This document shows, piece after piece, positions 1 through 7,306 of a stretch of 64,000 nt of DNA (positions are counted from its first letter, which is position 1; the number at the start of each line of letters is the position of its first letter). Under the pieces are notes generated by a model that was not told the origin of the DNA, made no database searches, and saw only the letters and a list, made by a program, of their open reading frames with translations. The position numbers and the translations under genes were made by a program. This stretch comes from Agreia sp. VKM Ac-1783 (GTDB lineage: Bacteria; Actinomycetota; Actinomycetes; Actinomycetales; Microbacteriaceae): NCBI RefSeq assembly GCF_900177765.1, contig NZ_FXWI01000002.1, positions 868,001-932,000 of the forward strand, given 5' to 3'.

Positions 1-413
1 TTGTCAGCGAGAGGCTGCAGGGCGGCACGCACTGACGCGACGACGACGAGCGGCTTCTTGCCGTTCCAGGTCGAAAGTCGACGCAGCGCGTCGATTCTCT
101 TGCCGACGATCTCGGCGCTGGGGCTGAGTCGCTCGTGTGGCAGCGTCTCCCACGCGGGGAACTCGACGATCTCGGCCTCGGGAGTCATCGAGGCCAGAGT
201 TCCCCTGAGCATCTCCGACTCTCGTCCGGTGGCCGTGACCACGAGCAGAGCCTGCGGCAGACCATTCGCCCCGCGCTGGCTGAGAAGGCCCGCGAGCAGC
301 GGAGCACGAAGCCCCTCGGTCAGGGAGAAGTCGACGTCGCGCGCAGCATACGCAAGGGCGTTGTCGAACGTGGAGGCGCGCGAAAGCGCGTGAGTCAAGC
401 CCTGAAGGATCAC
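1..413 (-). CDS. mfd: Transcription-repair coupling factor Mfd, N-terminal part
   Basis: The first about 137 codons of Mfd, the SF2 translocase that removes RNA polymerase stalled at DNA lesions and recruits UvrA; the rest lies beyond the left window edge. The visible part is the UvrB-like N-terminal region, with RESEMLRGTL and WETLPHERLSPSAEIVGKR, the latter a hallmark of Mfd. The start is a GTG (complement 411-413) giving MILQGLTHALSRA. It has no Shine-Dalgarno sequence, but TAAGCT lies exactly six bases upstream, so the transcript is probably leaderless. It is divergent from the membrane protein at 506. The adjacent pth gene on the same strand is the usual actinobacterial neighbour. Confidence 0.93.
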   Translation of the reverse strand, partial: MILQGLTHALSRASTFDNALAYAARDVDFSLTEGLRAPLLAGLLSQRGANGLPQALLVVTATGRESEMLRGTLASMTPEAEIVEFPAWETLPHERLSPSAEIVGKRIDALRRLSTWNGKKPLVVVASVRAALQPLAD

Positions 414-419
414 CGTGCA

Positions 420-425
420 AGCTTA
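420..425 (-). promoter_or_regulatory. -10 hexamer for leaderless mfd
   Basis: TAAGCT ends six bases before the GTG start of mfd (complement 411-413). Transcription would begin at or next to the start codon. No Shine-Dalgarno sequence is present. Confidence 0.5.
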
Positions 426-505
426 CGCGGGCCCACCGACAGGCGCCCCTGGCGCCGGTAGAGTTCCTAGGGACTCACTCTGCCCGAACCGTTCTGAGGA
501 CTCCC

Positions 506-1108
506 GTGTCGCACGTTCCCCCCATCGAACCATCCGAGCCCGCTCGTGACGAGCGCCCGCGGCCACGCTATGGCGAGTACGCGCCCGCGTCGCAGAACCC
601 TCCCGTCGAGGCTGTCGAGTCGGTCGCCGCACCCACGAGCACCGCCGCAGAGTCCCAGCCTTTCGCCGCCTCGACGTTCACGCCGTCGTCCGCCATCTTC
701 CACAACGCTCCCCCGGCGAAGCCGAAGACGCTCGGAGTCGTGGCGTTCGTCGCCGGCCTCGTCGTGCTCCTGTTCGCTGTCGTGCTCTCGGTCGTCGGAG
801 GTCTCGCCTTCGCGCCCATCGCGGGCAAGGCGATCACCGCCGGAGGCACGATCGACCAGACCGTCATCAACAGCAGCGATCCGGGCATCGCTGCTTTCGG
901 TGTGCTCAGCACGGCGTTCTTCATCGGAGGAACAGTGCTCGGACTGTGGGCCCTCGTACAGGGCCTGATCGCCACGATCAAGAAACGCGGCAGGGCATTC
1001 GGGATCGTGGCCATGGCCCTCTCGGTCGCCACGCCCGTGATCTCGTTCGTCGTGTTCTACGCCGTGACGTTCGCCTCGGCTCCGGAGATCTTCAGCAACG
1101 TCGGCTGA
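506..1108 (+). CDS. Small polytopic membrane protein, function unknown
   Basis: A 200-residue protein with a hydrophilic Pro/Ser/Ala-rich cytoplasmic N-terminus (about 1-70) and three predicted membrane helices (about 73-97, 122-147, 158-185). The overall plan resembles the DUF4190-like small actinobacterial membrane proteins, but no catalytic motif is visible. The GTG start follows a TGAGGA ribosome-binding sequence six bases upstream. It stands between divergent mfd and convergent pth, so it is probably a single-gene unit. I cannot assign a function. Confidence 0.7.
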   Translation: MSHVPPIEPSEPARDERPRPRYGEYAPASQNPPVEAVESVAAPTSTAAESQPFAASTFTPSSAIFHNAPPAKPKTLGVVAFVAGLVVLLFAVVLSVVGGLAFAPIAGKAITAGGTIDQTVINSSDPGIAAFGVLSTAFFIGGTVLGLWALVQGLIATIKKRGRAFGIVAMALSVATPVISFVVFYAVTFASAPEIFSNVG

Positions 1109-1134
1109 TCTGCCGCATCAAGCCGGTAAATGCC

Positions 1135-1719
1135 TCAGACAGGCGAGTGAAACTGCTGCTGCGCGGCCGTCAGACCGTCGTCGGCGATCTTCTCGACCGC
1201 GTCCGCGGCATCCACGAGCAGATTGGGAAGCACCTGACGCTCGGCGGCAGAGAAGTCCCGCAGCACGAAGTCGGCCGCATCCATTCGACCGGGCGGCCGA
1301 CCCACACCGACCCGCACGCGGATGAAATCGGGCGTGCCTGCGGCGCTGATGATGTCTCTGATGCCGTTGTGACCACCCGGACCTCCCCCCGACTTCAGCC
1401 GGAGAGTGTCGAACGGAATGTCGAGTTCGTCGTGCACCACGATGAGCCTCGACGGCTCGAGACTGTAGAAGTTGAGAAGTTGGGAGACCGGGCCGCCCGA
1501 GTTATTCATGAACGAATTGGGTTTGGCGAGAATCAGCTTCGGCCCGCCGGGGCGCAGAAACCCCTCGGCGACCGTGGAGTTCGTCTTGTGTTTGCCGAAC
1601 TTCGCGCCGTTTCGGGCGGCCAGTTCGGCGAGGACCATCTGGCCCACATTGTGCCTATTGCCAGCGTAGCCGGGCCCGGGATTCCCGAGCCCGGCTACGA
1701 GCCAGACGTTGTCAGACAG
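1135..1719 (-). CDS. pth: Peptidyl-tRNA hydrolase, apparent CTG start
   Basis: Hydrolyses the ester bond of peptidyl-tRNAs that dissociate from the ribosome. The family signatures are all present: GLGNPG with the catalytic-site Asn, NRHNVG with the general-base His, VVHDELD with the Asp and GGHNGI with the Asn. The reading frame containing GLGNPG has no ATG, GTG or TTG between its upstream stop (TGA, 21 bases before) and that motif. CTG at complement 1717-1719 gives MSDNVWLVAGLGNPG, a normal-looking N-terminus of 194 residues, with GTGAGG seven bases upstream. The first conventional start (GTG at 1647) would delete the active site. The gene lies 31 bases downstream of rplY in the same operon. 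Confidence 0.9.
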   Translation of the reverse strand: MSDNVWLVAGLGNPGPGYAGNRHNVGQMVLAELAARNGAKFGKHKTNSTVAEGFLRPGGPKLILAKPNSFMNNSGGPVSQLLNFYSLEPSRLIVVHDELDIPFDTLRLKSGGGPGGHNGIRDIISAAGTPDFIRVRVGVGRPPGRMDAADFVLRDFSAAERQVLPNLLVDAADAVEKIADDGLTAAQQQFHSPV

Positions 1720-1750
1720 CGTCGTGCCTCACGTATTCCGTTGAACGGTG

Positions 1751-2374
1751 TTACTCGGCAGCCTCGGGCGAACCGGTGGCCTCGTCGCCCGCGCTCAGCG
1801 AGTCGCCGAGGTCGGCCTCTTCGGGCACGGTGACGTTGATGACGAGCAGCTCGGGGTCGCTGACCAGCGTGGCACCCTCGGGCAGCACGACGTCCTTCGC
1901 GAGGATCTGCGTGCCCTCGACGGCTCCTTCGATGTTCACGACGATGCGCTCCGGGATGCTGATGGCCAGCACCTCGACGAGCAGCGTGTTCTCGTCGAGC
2001 GACGCCAACGTACCGGCGAACGACTCGCCTTCGACGTGGATCGGAACCTCGACCTGGACCTTCTCGCCCTTGCGCAGGACGATGAGGTCGATGTGCTCGA
2101 TGATCTGCAGAACCGGGTCCTTCTGAACGTCCTTGACCAGGGCGGCCTGCTCGGTGCCCTCGATGTCGAGGTCGAGAACGGCGTTCGCCTTGCGCAGGAT
2201 CAGCGCGACCTGGTGGCCGGGCAGCGTGATGTGCACGGGCTCGGTGCCGTGACCGTAGAGAACGGCCGGGATCTTGCCGACGGCGCGGATCTTGCGGGCA
2301 GCGCCCTTGCCGAACGAGGTGCGAACCTCGGCTACGACGCTGTTTTCGTTCTGGGCTTCTTTTTTGTCAGCCAT
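1751..2374 (-). CDS. rplY: 50S ribosomal protein L25, general stress (Ctc) type
   Basis: A 207-residue long-form L25/Ctc. The N-terminal part (about 12-100) binds 5S rRNA and carries the family stretch AARKIRAVGKIPAVLYGHG. The C-terminal TL5-like beta domain (about 105-190) ends in a short acidic, Ser/Ala-rich tail (GDEATGSPEAAE). The ATG is preceded by AAGGAG. Its position directly upstream of pth is the common actinobacterial arrangement, and the two are probably cotranscribed. Confidence 0.96.
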   Translation of the reverse strand: MADKKEAQNENSVVAEVRTSFGKGAARKIRAVGKIPAVLYGHGTEPVHITLPGHQVALILRKANAVLDLDIEGTEQAALVKDVQKDPVLQIIEHIDLIVLRKGEKVQVEVPIHVEGESFAGTLASLDENTLLVEVLAISIPERIVVNIEGAVEGTQILAKDVVLPEGATLVSDPELLVINVTVPEEADLGDSLSAGDEATGSPEAAE

Positions 2375-2568
2375 GAGAATGCTCCTTGGCGAGCCGCGAG
2401 GCCCGCATCGTTAGTGTCAATGATTCAACTCGACCGCGTATTGCGAGAGGAAAGACCCAGTTCTTGCGTGCCTCATCCACCGCGTCGATAACGGATGCTT
2501 TCGGGTGCGTTCACCGCACGCCAAATGGCATCCCTCGCCGAAGTTCAGTCGCCAGTGTACACGGCGGG

Positions 2569-3495
2569 TCAGCGCGCCGCTCGTCGCGCTCGAGCACAGG
2601 ACGCCGCCGCCCCGACCAGTGCCACGCCGAGCACCGCCACGACTCCGATCGCAAAGACGTTGGATGCTCCGGCTGCGCCGTCCGACGACAACGGCGCGAC
2701 AGCCTGGAAGACGCCACGCGATATAGCTGGGAGGAATCCCGCGACACCGGCGACCAATAGAACGGCGCCGACGATCATCGCGCCGACAGAGCTCCACGCC
2801 GAGGTGAGCGCCACCACTCCAAGAACCACTGCCCCCGCCAGGAGAATGAGCAGCGAGCCTATGTCGATCGACCCATTGCCGCCGTATGACCCGACGGCGC
2901 GAAGCAACGCGGTTGATCCGACGATGACCAGTGCGAGTCCGCCGACGGTGGCGATGACGGCGACGATGATGGAGATGAGGGTGCGCGCTCCTCGAGAGCG
3001 AGTTCCTCCCGAGCGCGCAGCGACGACGCGTGCAAGCGACGACGCGAGCAGCACGATGCCAACGACGAGCAGGAGCCCGGACTGCCCCCAGACGCCGAGC
3101 GTCAAGGGCGCCGCCGGTCCGAACCCCGGCACGAACTCGGCGACCCACCGGGCGACACCGGGATCGATCACGAATGCCGCGCCAGCGGCCGTGGTGAGGA
3201 CTCCGCCGACCAGGAGTCCAGCCGCAGAGAACAGTCCCGTCAGAACGACGACGAGGAGAAGCATGAGGCCCACCAGCGCGAGAAGGATGGCTCCGATGTC
3301 GAGCTCGGCATTCTTCTCCATCAGCGTCTGCGAGTAGCCGCGACCGCCTCCCGAGATCACGAGGAACAGCGCTGGCATCGTGAGGATCAGACCGATCAGC
3401 GAGCTGACGATCCTGCCGACGACCGACCCCCCGGAGCGAGACCTTCGGCCGGGAGATTCTTGGAAGTCGGACGCGGAGAAGATTCGCTGAGACAT
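2569..3495 (-). CDS. Polytopic membrane protein, function unknown
   Basis: A 308-residue, Val/Leu/Gly-rich protein with about eight hydrophobic segments after a short basic Ser/Arg-rich N-terminus (residues 1-25) and a short Arg-rich C-terminal tail. No transporter, enzyme or binding motif is recognised. The start (ATG) has AGGA eight bases upstream and lies only 12 bases after the stop of the EamA exporter gene on the same strand, so the two are likely cotranscribed. The 194 bases between it and rplY contain no gene or RNA I can recognise. Confidence 0.7.
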   Translation of the reverse strand: MSQRIFSASDFQESPGRRSRSGGSVVGRIVSSLIGLILTMPALFLVISGGGRGYSQTLMEKNAELDIGAILLALVGLMLLLVVVLTGLFSAAGLLVGGVLTTAAGAAFVIDPGVARWVAEFVPGFGPAAPLTLGVWGQSGLLLVVGIVLLASSLARVVAARSGGTRSRGARTLISIIVAVIATVGGLALVIVGSTALLRAVGSYGGNGSIDIGSLLILLAGAVVLGVVALTSAWSSVGAMIVGAVLLVAGVAGFLPAISRGVFQAVAPLSSDGAAGASNVFAIGVVAVLGVALVGAAASCARARRAAR

Positions 3496-3507
3496 GCAGC
3501 GATCCTG

Positions 3508-4398
3508 TCAGGCCGTCGCGGGCACCGCCACCCGTCTGCTTCGCATGCTGGCGAACAGCACGCCACCCACCACGAAGACGCCGGCGATCAGTTCGACGAC
3601 GTCGATGACCTCTCCGAACGCCAGCCACGACGCGAGCACGCCCACCACGGGAACGAGCATGGAGAAAGGTGCGACCACACTCGACGGGTTGCGTTTCAGA
3701 AGCCCGCCCCAGATCCCGTAGCCGACGAGCGTGGCGATGAGCACGATGTAGAGCAGCCCGAATACGGCAGGCAGAGCGTCGAGGGTGAACATCGTTCCGA
3801 GGCTGTCGCCGATGCGCTGCGGCCCCTCGACCAGCAACGCGAGCGCGAGCATCGGGACCGGCGGCACCACCGACATCCAGAGTGTGAGGCGGAAGGGATT
3901 CGGCGCCTCGGCCTTGCGCGTCGAGACGTTGCCGATCGCCCAACCGAGCGCACCGCACAGAGTGAGGATGACAGGGAGCAGGGCCGCCACCTGAGCCCGG
4001 TGCACAGCGATCGCCGCGAGCCCGAGCACAGCGACGGCGATGCCGATCGCCTGTCGCTGCGTGATCCGCTCGCGCAGCCAGATGCCGGCGATCAGCACGG
4101 TGAAGGGCGCGGATGCCTGCAGCACGAGCGAGGCGAGCCCGCTCGGCATCCCGGCGGCCATGCCTGCGTAGAGGAAGGCGAACTGCAGCAGGCCGATGCC
4201 GAGTCCGACACCGAGCAGCCAGCGCAGCTTGATCTGGGGACGCGGCACGAAGAGCACCGTCGGAATCGCGATCAACGCGAATCGGAGAGCTACGAGGAAG
4301 AAGGGCGGGAAGTGCTCGAGGGCGAGTGCCGTGGCAGGAAAGTTCACTCCCCAGCACACGGCTACGATCACGGCCAGGAGTCGATCTCGGGTGGACAT
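3508..4398 (-). CDS. EamA/DMT-family exporter
   Basis: A 296-residue drug/metabolite-transporter superfamily permease with ten predicted helices arranged as two EamA repeats (about 8-130 and 142-285). RFALIAIPTVLF and the APFTVLIAGIWLRERIT region are typical of RhaT/EamA proteins of the YdcZ/YedA type, which export amino acids or other small metabolites. It is divergent from the LysR gene at 4470, the classic arrangement for a LysR-controlled exporter. The substrate cannot be read from the sequence. Confidence 0.88.
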   Translation of the reverse strand: MSTRDRLLAVIVAVCWGVNFPATALALEHFPPFFLVALRFALIAIPTVLFVPRPQIKLRWLLGVGLGIGLLQFAFLYAGMAAGMPSGLASLVLQASAPFTVLIAGIWLRERITQRQAIGIAVAVLGLAAIAVHRAQVAALLPVILTLCGALGWAIGNVSTRKAEAPNPFRLTLWMSVVPPVPMLALALLVEGPQRIGDSLGTMFTLDALPAVFGLLYIVLIATLVGYGIWGGLLKRNPSSVVAPFSMLVPVVGVLASWLAFGEVIDVVELIAGVFVVGGVLFASMRSRRVAVPATA

Positions 4399-4433
4399 GT
4401 GCCCATCGTGGCCGAAGTCTCACTGAAGGACAA

Positions 4434-4463
4434 TTGCAACAAAGATCATTCACTTTGTAGCCT
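4434..4463 (+). promoter_or_regulatory. lysR promoter, leaderless type, with overlapping palindrome
   Basis: TTGCAA (4434-4439) and TAGCCT (4458-4463) are separated by 18 bases; TAGCCT ends six bases before the ATG at 4470. ACAAAG (4439-4444) and CTTTGT (4453-4458) form a 20-base inverted repeat covering the spacer, a likely autoregulatory LysR binding site that also faces the divergent EamA gene. Confidence 0.55.
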
Positions 4464-4469
4464 GACTTC

Positions 4470-5402
4470 ATGGATGTGAATCAGCTCGCCCTGCTTCGAG
4501 AACTGGCCGAGCGCGGCAGCGTCACCGAGGTGGCCTACGCCCTCGGTAAGACGCCGAGCGCGGTGTCTCAGCAGTTGCGCACCCTGCAGCGGCAGATGGG
4601 CACCGTCCTCGTCGAGCGAGTCGGTCGCGGCGTGCGTCTCACCGACGCCGGGCACGCCCTGGCAGAGAGCTCGGTGCGGGTGGCGACGGCCATCGCCGAG
4701 GCCGAAGCGACCTGGAGCGCGTTCCAGGGCGGCGCATCCGGAACCGTACGCATGGCGATCTTCTACTCGGCGGCAGAACTTCTCGTGCCGGGCCTGCTCA
4801 CGCGCATGCGTGCGCATCCGGGGATCTCGCTGGAGATCTCGGACCGCGACGTGTCGCAAGACGACTTCGCCGCACTCACGAGCGACTTCGATGTCGTCGT
4901 CGCCCACCGCTCCGACGACGTGCTGCCACCCGACCGCGAGCGCCTGAGCGTCATCCCTCTCTTGCGCGAACCGCTCGACGTGGCCTTGCCGTTGGATCAT
5001 GAGTTGGCGTCGCGGTCGCGGGTCTCCCCCACCGATGTGATCCACGAGGACTGGATCGGGGTTCCCCTCGACTTTCCGCTCGACCGAGTGCTGCAGGCGA
5101 TGTCCGCGCAGGCCGGCATCACCGCCAGGGTCGTGCACCGCACCACCCATCTGCCGCTCACCGAGAAACTCGTGGCGGCGGGTCATGGCGTCGCTCTGCT
5201 ACCCCGCCATACGTCGCTCGAACGCGCATCCGGACGCTATGTGTTGCTGCCGCTCACCGATCTTCGCGCGGGCCGACGAATCGAAATACTTATGCGACCG
5301 GACCGTGCCGCGCGACGTGCGGTGGGACTCGTTCTCGACGAGCTCGTGGCCGAAGCTGCGCATGCGCGCGGCGAGGACGCGACAGCACGCAATTCAGAGT
5401 AA
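4470..5402 (+). CDS. LysR-family transcriptional regulator
   Basis: A 310-residue regulator. The winged helix-turn-helix occupies about residues 1-60 (MDVNQLALLRELAERGSVTE, then TPSAVSQQLRTLQRQ), followed by a linker helix and a periplasmic-binding-protein-like effector domain (about 90-290). It is divergent from the EamA exporter, which is its most likely target. The ATG has no Shine-Dalgarno sequence and appears to be read from a leaderless transcript. The effector is unknown. Confidence 0.93.
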   Translation: MDVNQLALLRELAERGSVTEVAYALGKTPSAVSQQLRTLQRQMGTVLVERVGRGVRLTDAGHALAESSVRVATAIAEAEATWSAFQGGASGTVRMAIFYSAAELLVPGLLTRMRAHPGISLEISDRDVSQDDFAALTSDFDVVVAHRSDDVLPPDRERLSVIPLLREPLDVALPLDHELASRSRVSPTDVIHEDWIGVPLDFPLDRVLQAMSAQAGITARVVHRTTHLPLTEKLVAAGHGVALLPRHTSLERASGRYVLLPLTDLRAGRRIEILMRPDRAARRAVGLVLDELVAEAAHARGEDATARNSE

Positions 5403-5410
5403 TAAACAGC

Positions 5411-5461
5411 GTTCGGTATTTCGAACACGACATTGCGCGGTGACTCCAGTGGTGCTGTAGT
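5411..5461 (+). promoter_or_regulatory. Promoter and candidate IclR operator of the lactonase-iclR unit
   Basis: GTTCG-N6-CGAAC at 5411-5426 is an inverted repeat upstream of a plausible promoter: TTGCGC (5433-5438), 17 bases, TGTAGT (5456-5461). The site could be bound by the IclR regulator encoded at 6418, whose gene is in the same unit. The arms are only five bases, so this is tentative. Confidence 0.35.
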
Positions 5462-5485
5462 AGCTATCAACCAACGGAGGTGACC

Positions 5486-6415
5486 ATGGACGCTCGTTCC
5501 CCCGAGACATCCGGTCTCAGTGGCTTGCTCGCCACGGGAGCGGAACTCGCGGTACTCGCGACGGGTGCGACCTGGTCCGAAGGTCCGGCATGGATTCCCG
5601 CGACGCAGTCCGTTCGGTGGAGCGACATCCCCGCGAATCGGATCCTCGAGTACTCCCCTGCCGACGGATCTCTCTCCGTCTACGCCACCGAGGTCGAGTT
5701 CACCAACGGACGGACTCTCGATCACGACGGTTCTGTTATCCAGTGCTCGCACGGACGCCGACGAATCGAGCGCGATAGAGACGGTGTCGTGACGCCGATC
5801 GTCGACTCGTACAACGGCGCACGCCTGAACTCCCCCAACGACGTCGTCGTGGCCTCCGATGGCAGCATCTGGTTCTCCGACCCGCCCTACGGCATCGTCG
5901 TGCCGATCGAGGGCCACCCCGGCGAACGCGAGTATGGCGACAACTTCGTGTTCCGCCACGATCCGCACACCGGTGAGACGCGACCTGTCGTCATCGACGT
6001 CGAGGAGCCCAACGGACTGGCTTTCTCGCCTGATGGATCCGTCTTGTACGTCTCCGATACATCGGCCGCGCTGCGAACCGGCGGCGGCAATCATCATATC
6101 CGCGCGTATGACGTCGTCGGCACCCGATGCAAGAACGGCCGCGTCTTCGCGGTCATCGACGAGGGTATCTCCGATGGCTTCCGCGTCGACGTCGATGGAC
6201 ATGTCTGGACCTCGACCGCGTCGGGAGTCAGCGTGTACTCACCGGAAGGCACACGACTCGGCCACATTCCCGTTCCTGAAACCGTGTCGAACGTGTGCTT
6301 CGGCGGCCCAGACGGCACGACCCTCTTCATCACCGCGACCACCAGCCTCTACTCCATCGCCACGTCGACCAGAGATGCCGCGTCGACGATGCTGGCTCGA
6401 CCGCAGGAGGCGTGA
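5486..6415 (+). CDS. SMP-30/gluconolactonase-family lactonase
   Basis: A 309-residue six-bladed beta-propeller of the SMP-30/gluconolactonase/LRE family, which hydrolyses sugar lactones (for example gluconolactone) to aldonates. The three metal ligands of the family are visible: Glu in WSEGPAW, Asn in SPNDVVV and Asp in LYVSDTS; IWFSDPPYGI is also typical. I chose the ATG at 5486, which has GGAGG five bases upstream, over the in-frame GTG at 5480 that overlaps that Shine-Dalgarno sequence. It is followed two bases after its stop by an iclR gene, so the two are coexpressed. The position ahead of an ABC sugar importer suggests a role in sugar-acid formation; the exact lactone is unknown. Confidence 0.88.
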   Translation: MDARSPETSGLSGLLATGAELAVLATGATWSEGPAWIPATQSVRWSDIPANRILEYSPADGSLSVYATEVEFTNGRTLDHDGSVIQCSHGRRRIERDRDGVVTPIVDSYNGARLNSPNDVVVASDGSIWFSDPPYGIVVPIEGHPGEREYGDNFVFRHDPHTGETRPVVIDVEEPNGLAFSPDGSVLYVSDTSAALRTGGGNHHIRAYDVVGTRCKNGRVFAVIDEGISDGFRVDVDGHVWTSTASGVSVYSPEGTRLGHIPVPETVSNVCFGGPDGTTLFITATTSLYSIATSTRDAASTMLARPQEA

Positions 6416-6417
6416 CG

Positions 6418-7194
6418 ATGGCGCTCATCGATATCGCCCAGGCCCGGGAGTCCTCCACGCCGGTTCCCGCCGTCATGCGCGCCGTCCGCATCCTCGACGT
6501 CATGGCCCAGAACAAGGGGCCGGTCACGCTCTCGGAGATCGCCAGGGCCACCGGGATGGCGAAGTCGTCGATCTCCAATCTGATGACGACGCTGCAGGCG
6601 GCCGGCATGGCGCGCCAGCTTTCTCGAGGATGGGTTCTCGGATACAAGGTGCTCGAGCTGGGCCAGTCGGTGCTCTCGTCGACCGATCTCGTCTCGGAGT
6701 TCCGTCGGCTGGCGAACATGCTGCCCACGCTGCGTGAAGAGACCGCGCTGATCGCCGTGCTCGACGGTCTCGACGTGCTCTACCTCGCGCGACACAACGG
6801 CAATCAGCCCGTGCGTCTCGCCACGGACATCGGCCATCGTCTGCCCGCCGTCGTCACAGGCCTCGGCAAGGCGATGCTCGCGTCACTGCCCGAAGACGAG
6901 ATGAATGCCCGTCTCGAACACGTGACGGAGATGCCCCGACTCACGAATCACTCTTTCCGCACGGTCGACGAGTTGCGACGCGACCTGGCTGCCATCCGCG
7001 TGCGCGGATACTCGATCGACGACCAGCAGAACACGACCGGAGTGACGTGCTTCGGCGTCGCCGTCACCGGACTGCGCCAGCCCACCGCGGTGAGCTCCAC
7101 TCTGCTGTCGTACCGCGCCACTCCGGAGTTGCGCGATCGGTTGATCCTCGACCTGCGCAAGTTGTCGAGGCAGCTCGCCGGAGCCGCGACCTAG
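6418..7194 (+). CDS. IclR-family transcriptional regulator
   Basis: A 258-residue IclR regulator. The winged helix-turn-helix (about residues 18-75) contains GPVTLSEIARATGMAKSSIS, and the GAF-like effector domain (about 90-250) contains AVVTGLGKAMLASLPEDE. The reading frame is open further upstream, but the ATG at 6418 is preceded by CAGGAGGC and is the natural start. It lies in the same unit as the lactonase (two-base gap) and 112 bases before the ABC sugar importer, so it probably controls both. Its sequence differs clearly from the second IclR at 16456. Confidence 0.92.
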   Translation: MALIDIAQARESSTPVPAVMRAVRILDVMAQNKGPVTLSEIARATGMAKSSISNLMTTLQAAGMARQLSRGWVLGYKVLELGQSVLSSTDLVSEFRRLANMLPTLREETALIAVLDGLDVLYLARHNGNQPVRLATDIGHRLPAVVTGLGKAMLASLPEDEMNARLEHVTEMPRLTNHSFRTVDELRRDLAAIRVRGYSIDDQQNTTGVTCFGVAVTGLRQPTAVSSTLLSYRATPELRDRLILDLRKLSRQLAGAAT

Positions 7195-7306
7195 AACCCG
7201 CACGGCCCTGTTCCTTCCCCACCCGGCGTCTCAGCCCGCGACACCGGGGCTCTTCAGCCATGCCGAAAACAGCACGAACCCACCCTCAACCCGAACGGGA
7301 GTACCC

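Noticed and set aside
2375-2568. RNA gene or riboswitch between rplY and the membrane protein gene
   Set aside because: No tRNA cloverleaf or known riboswitch core is seen in the 194-base gap.
2417-4471. A 684-codon minus-strand frame covering the EamA and membrane protein genes
   Set aside because: Its translation is Arg-rich and low-complexity; the two genes in the other frames have membrane helices and family motifs.
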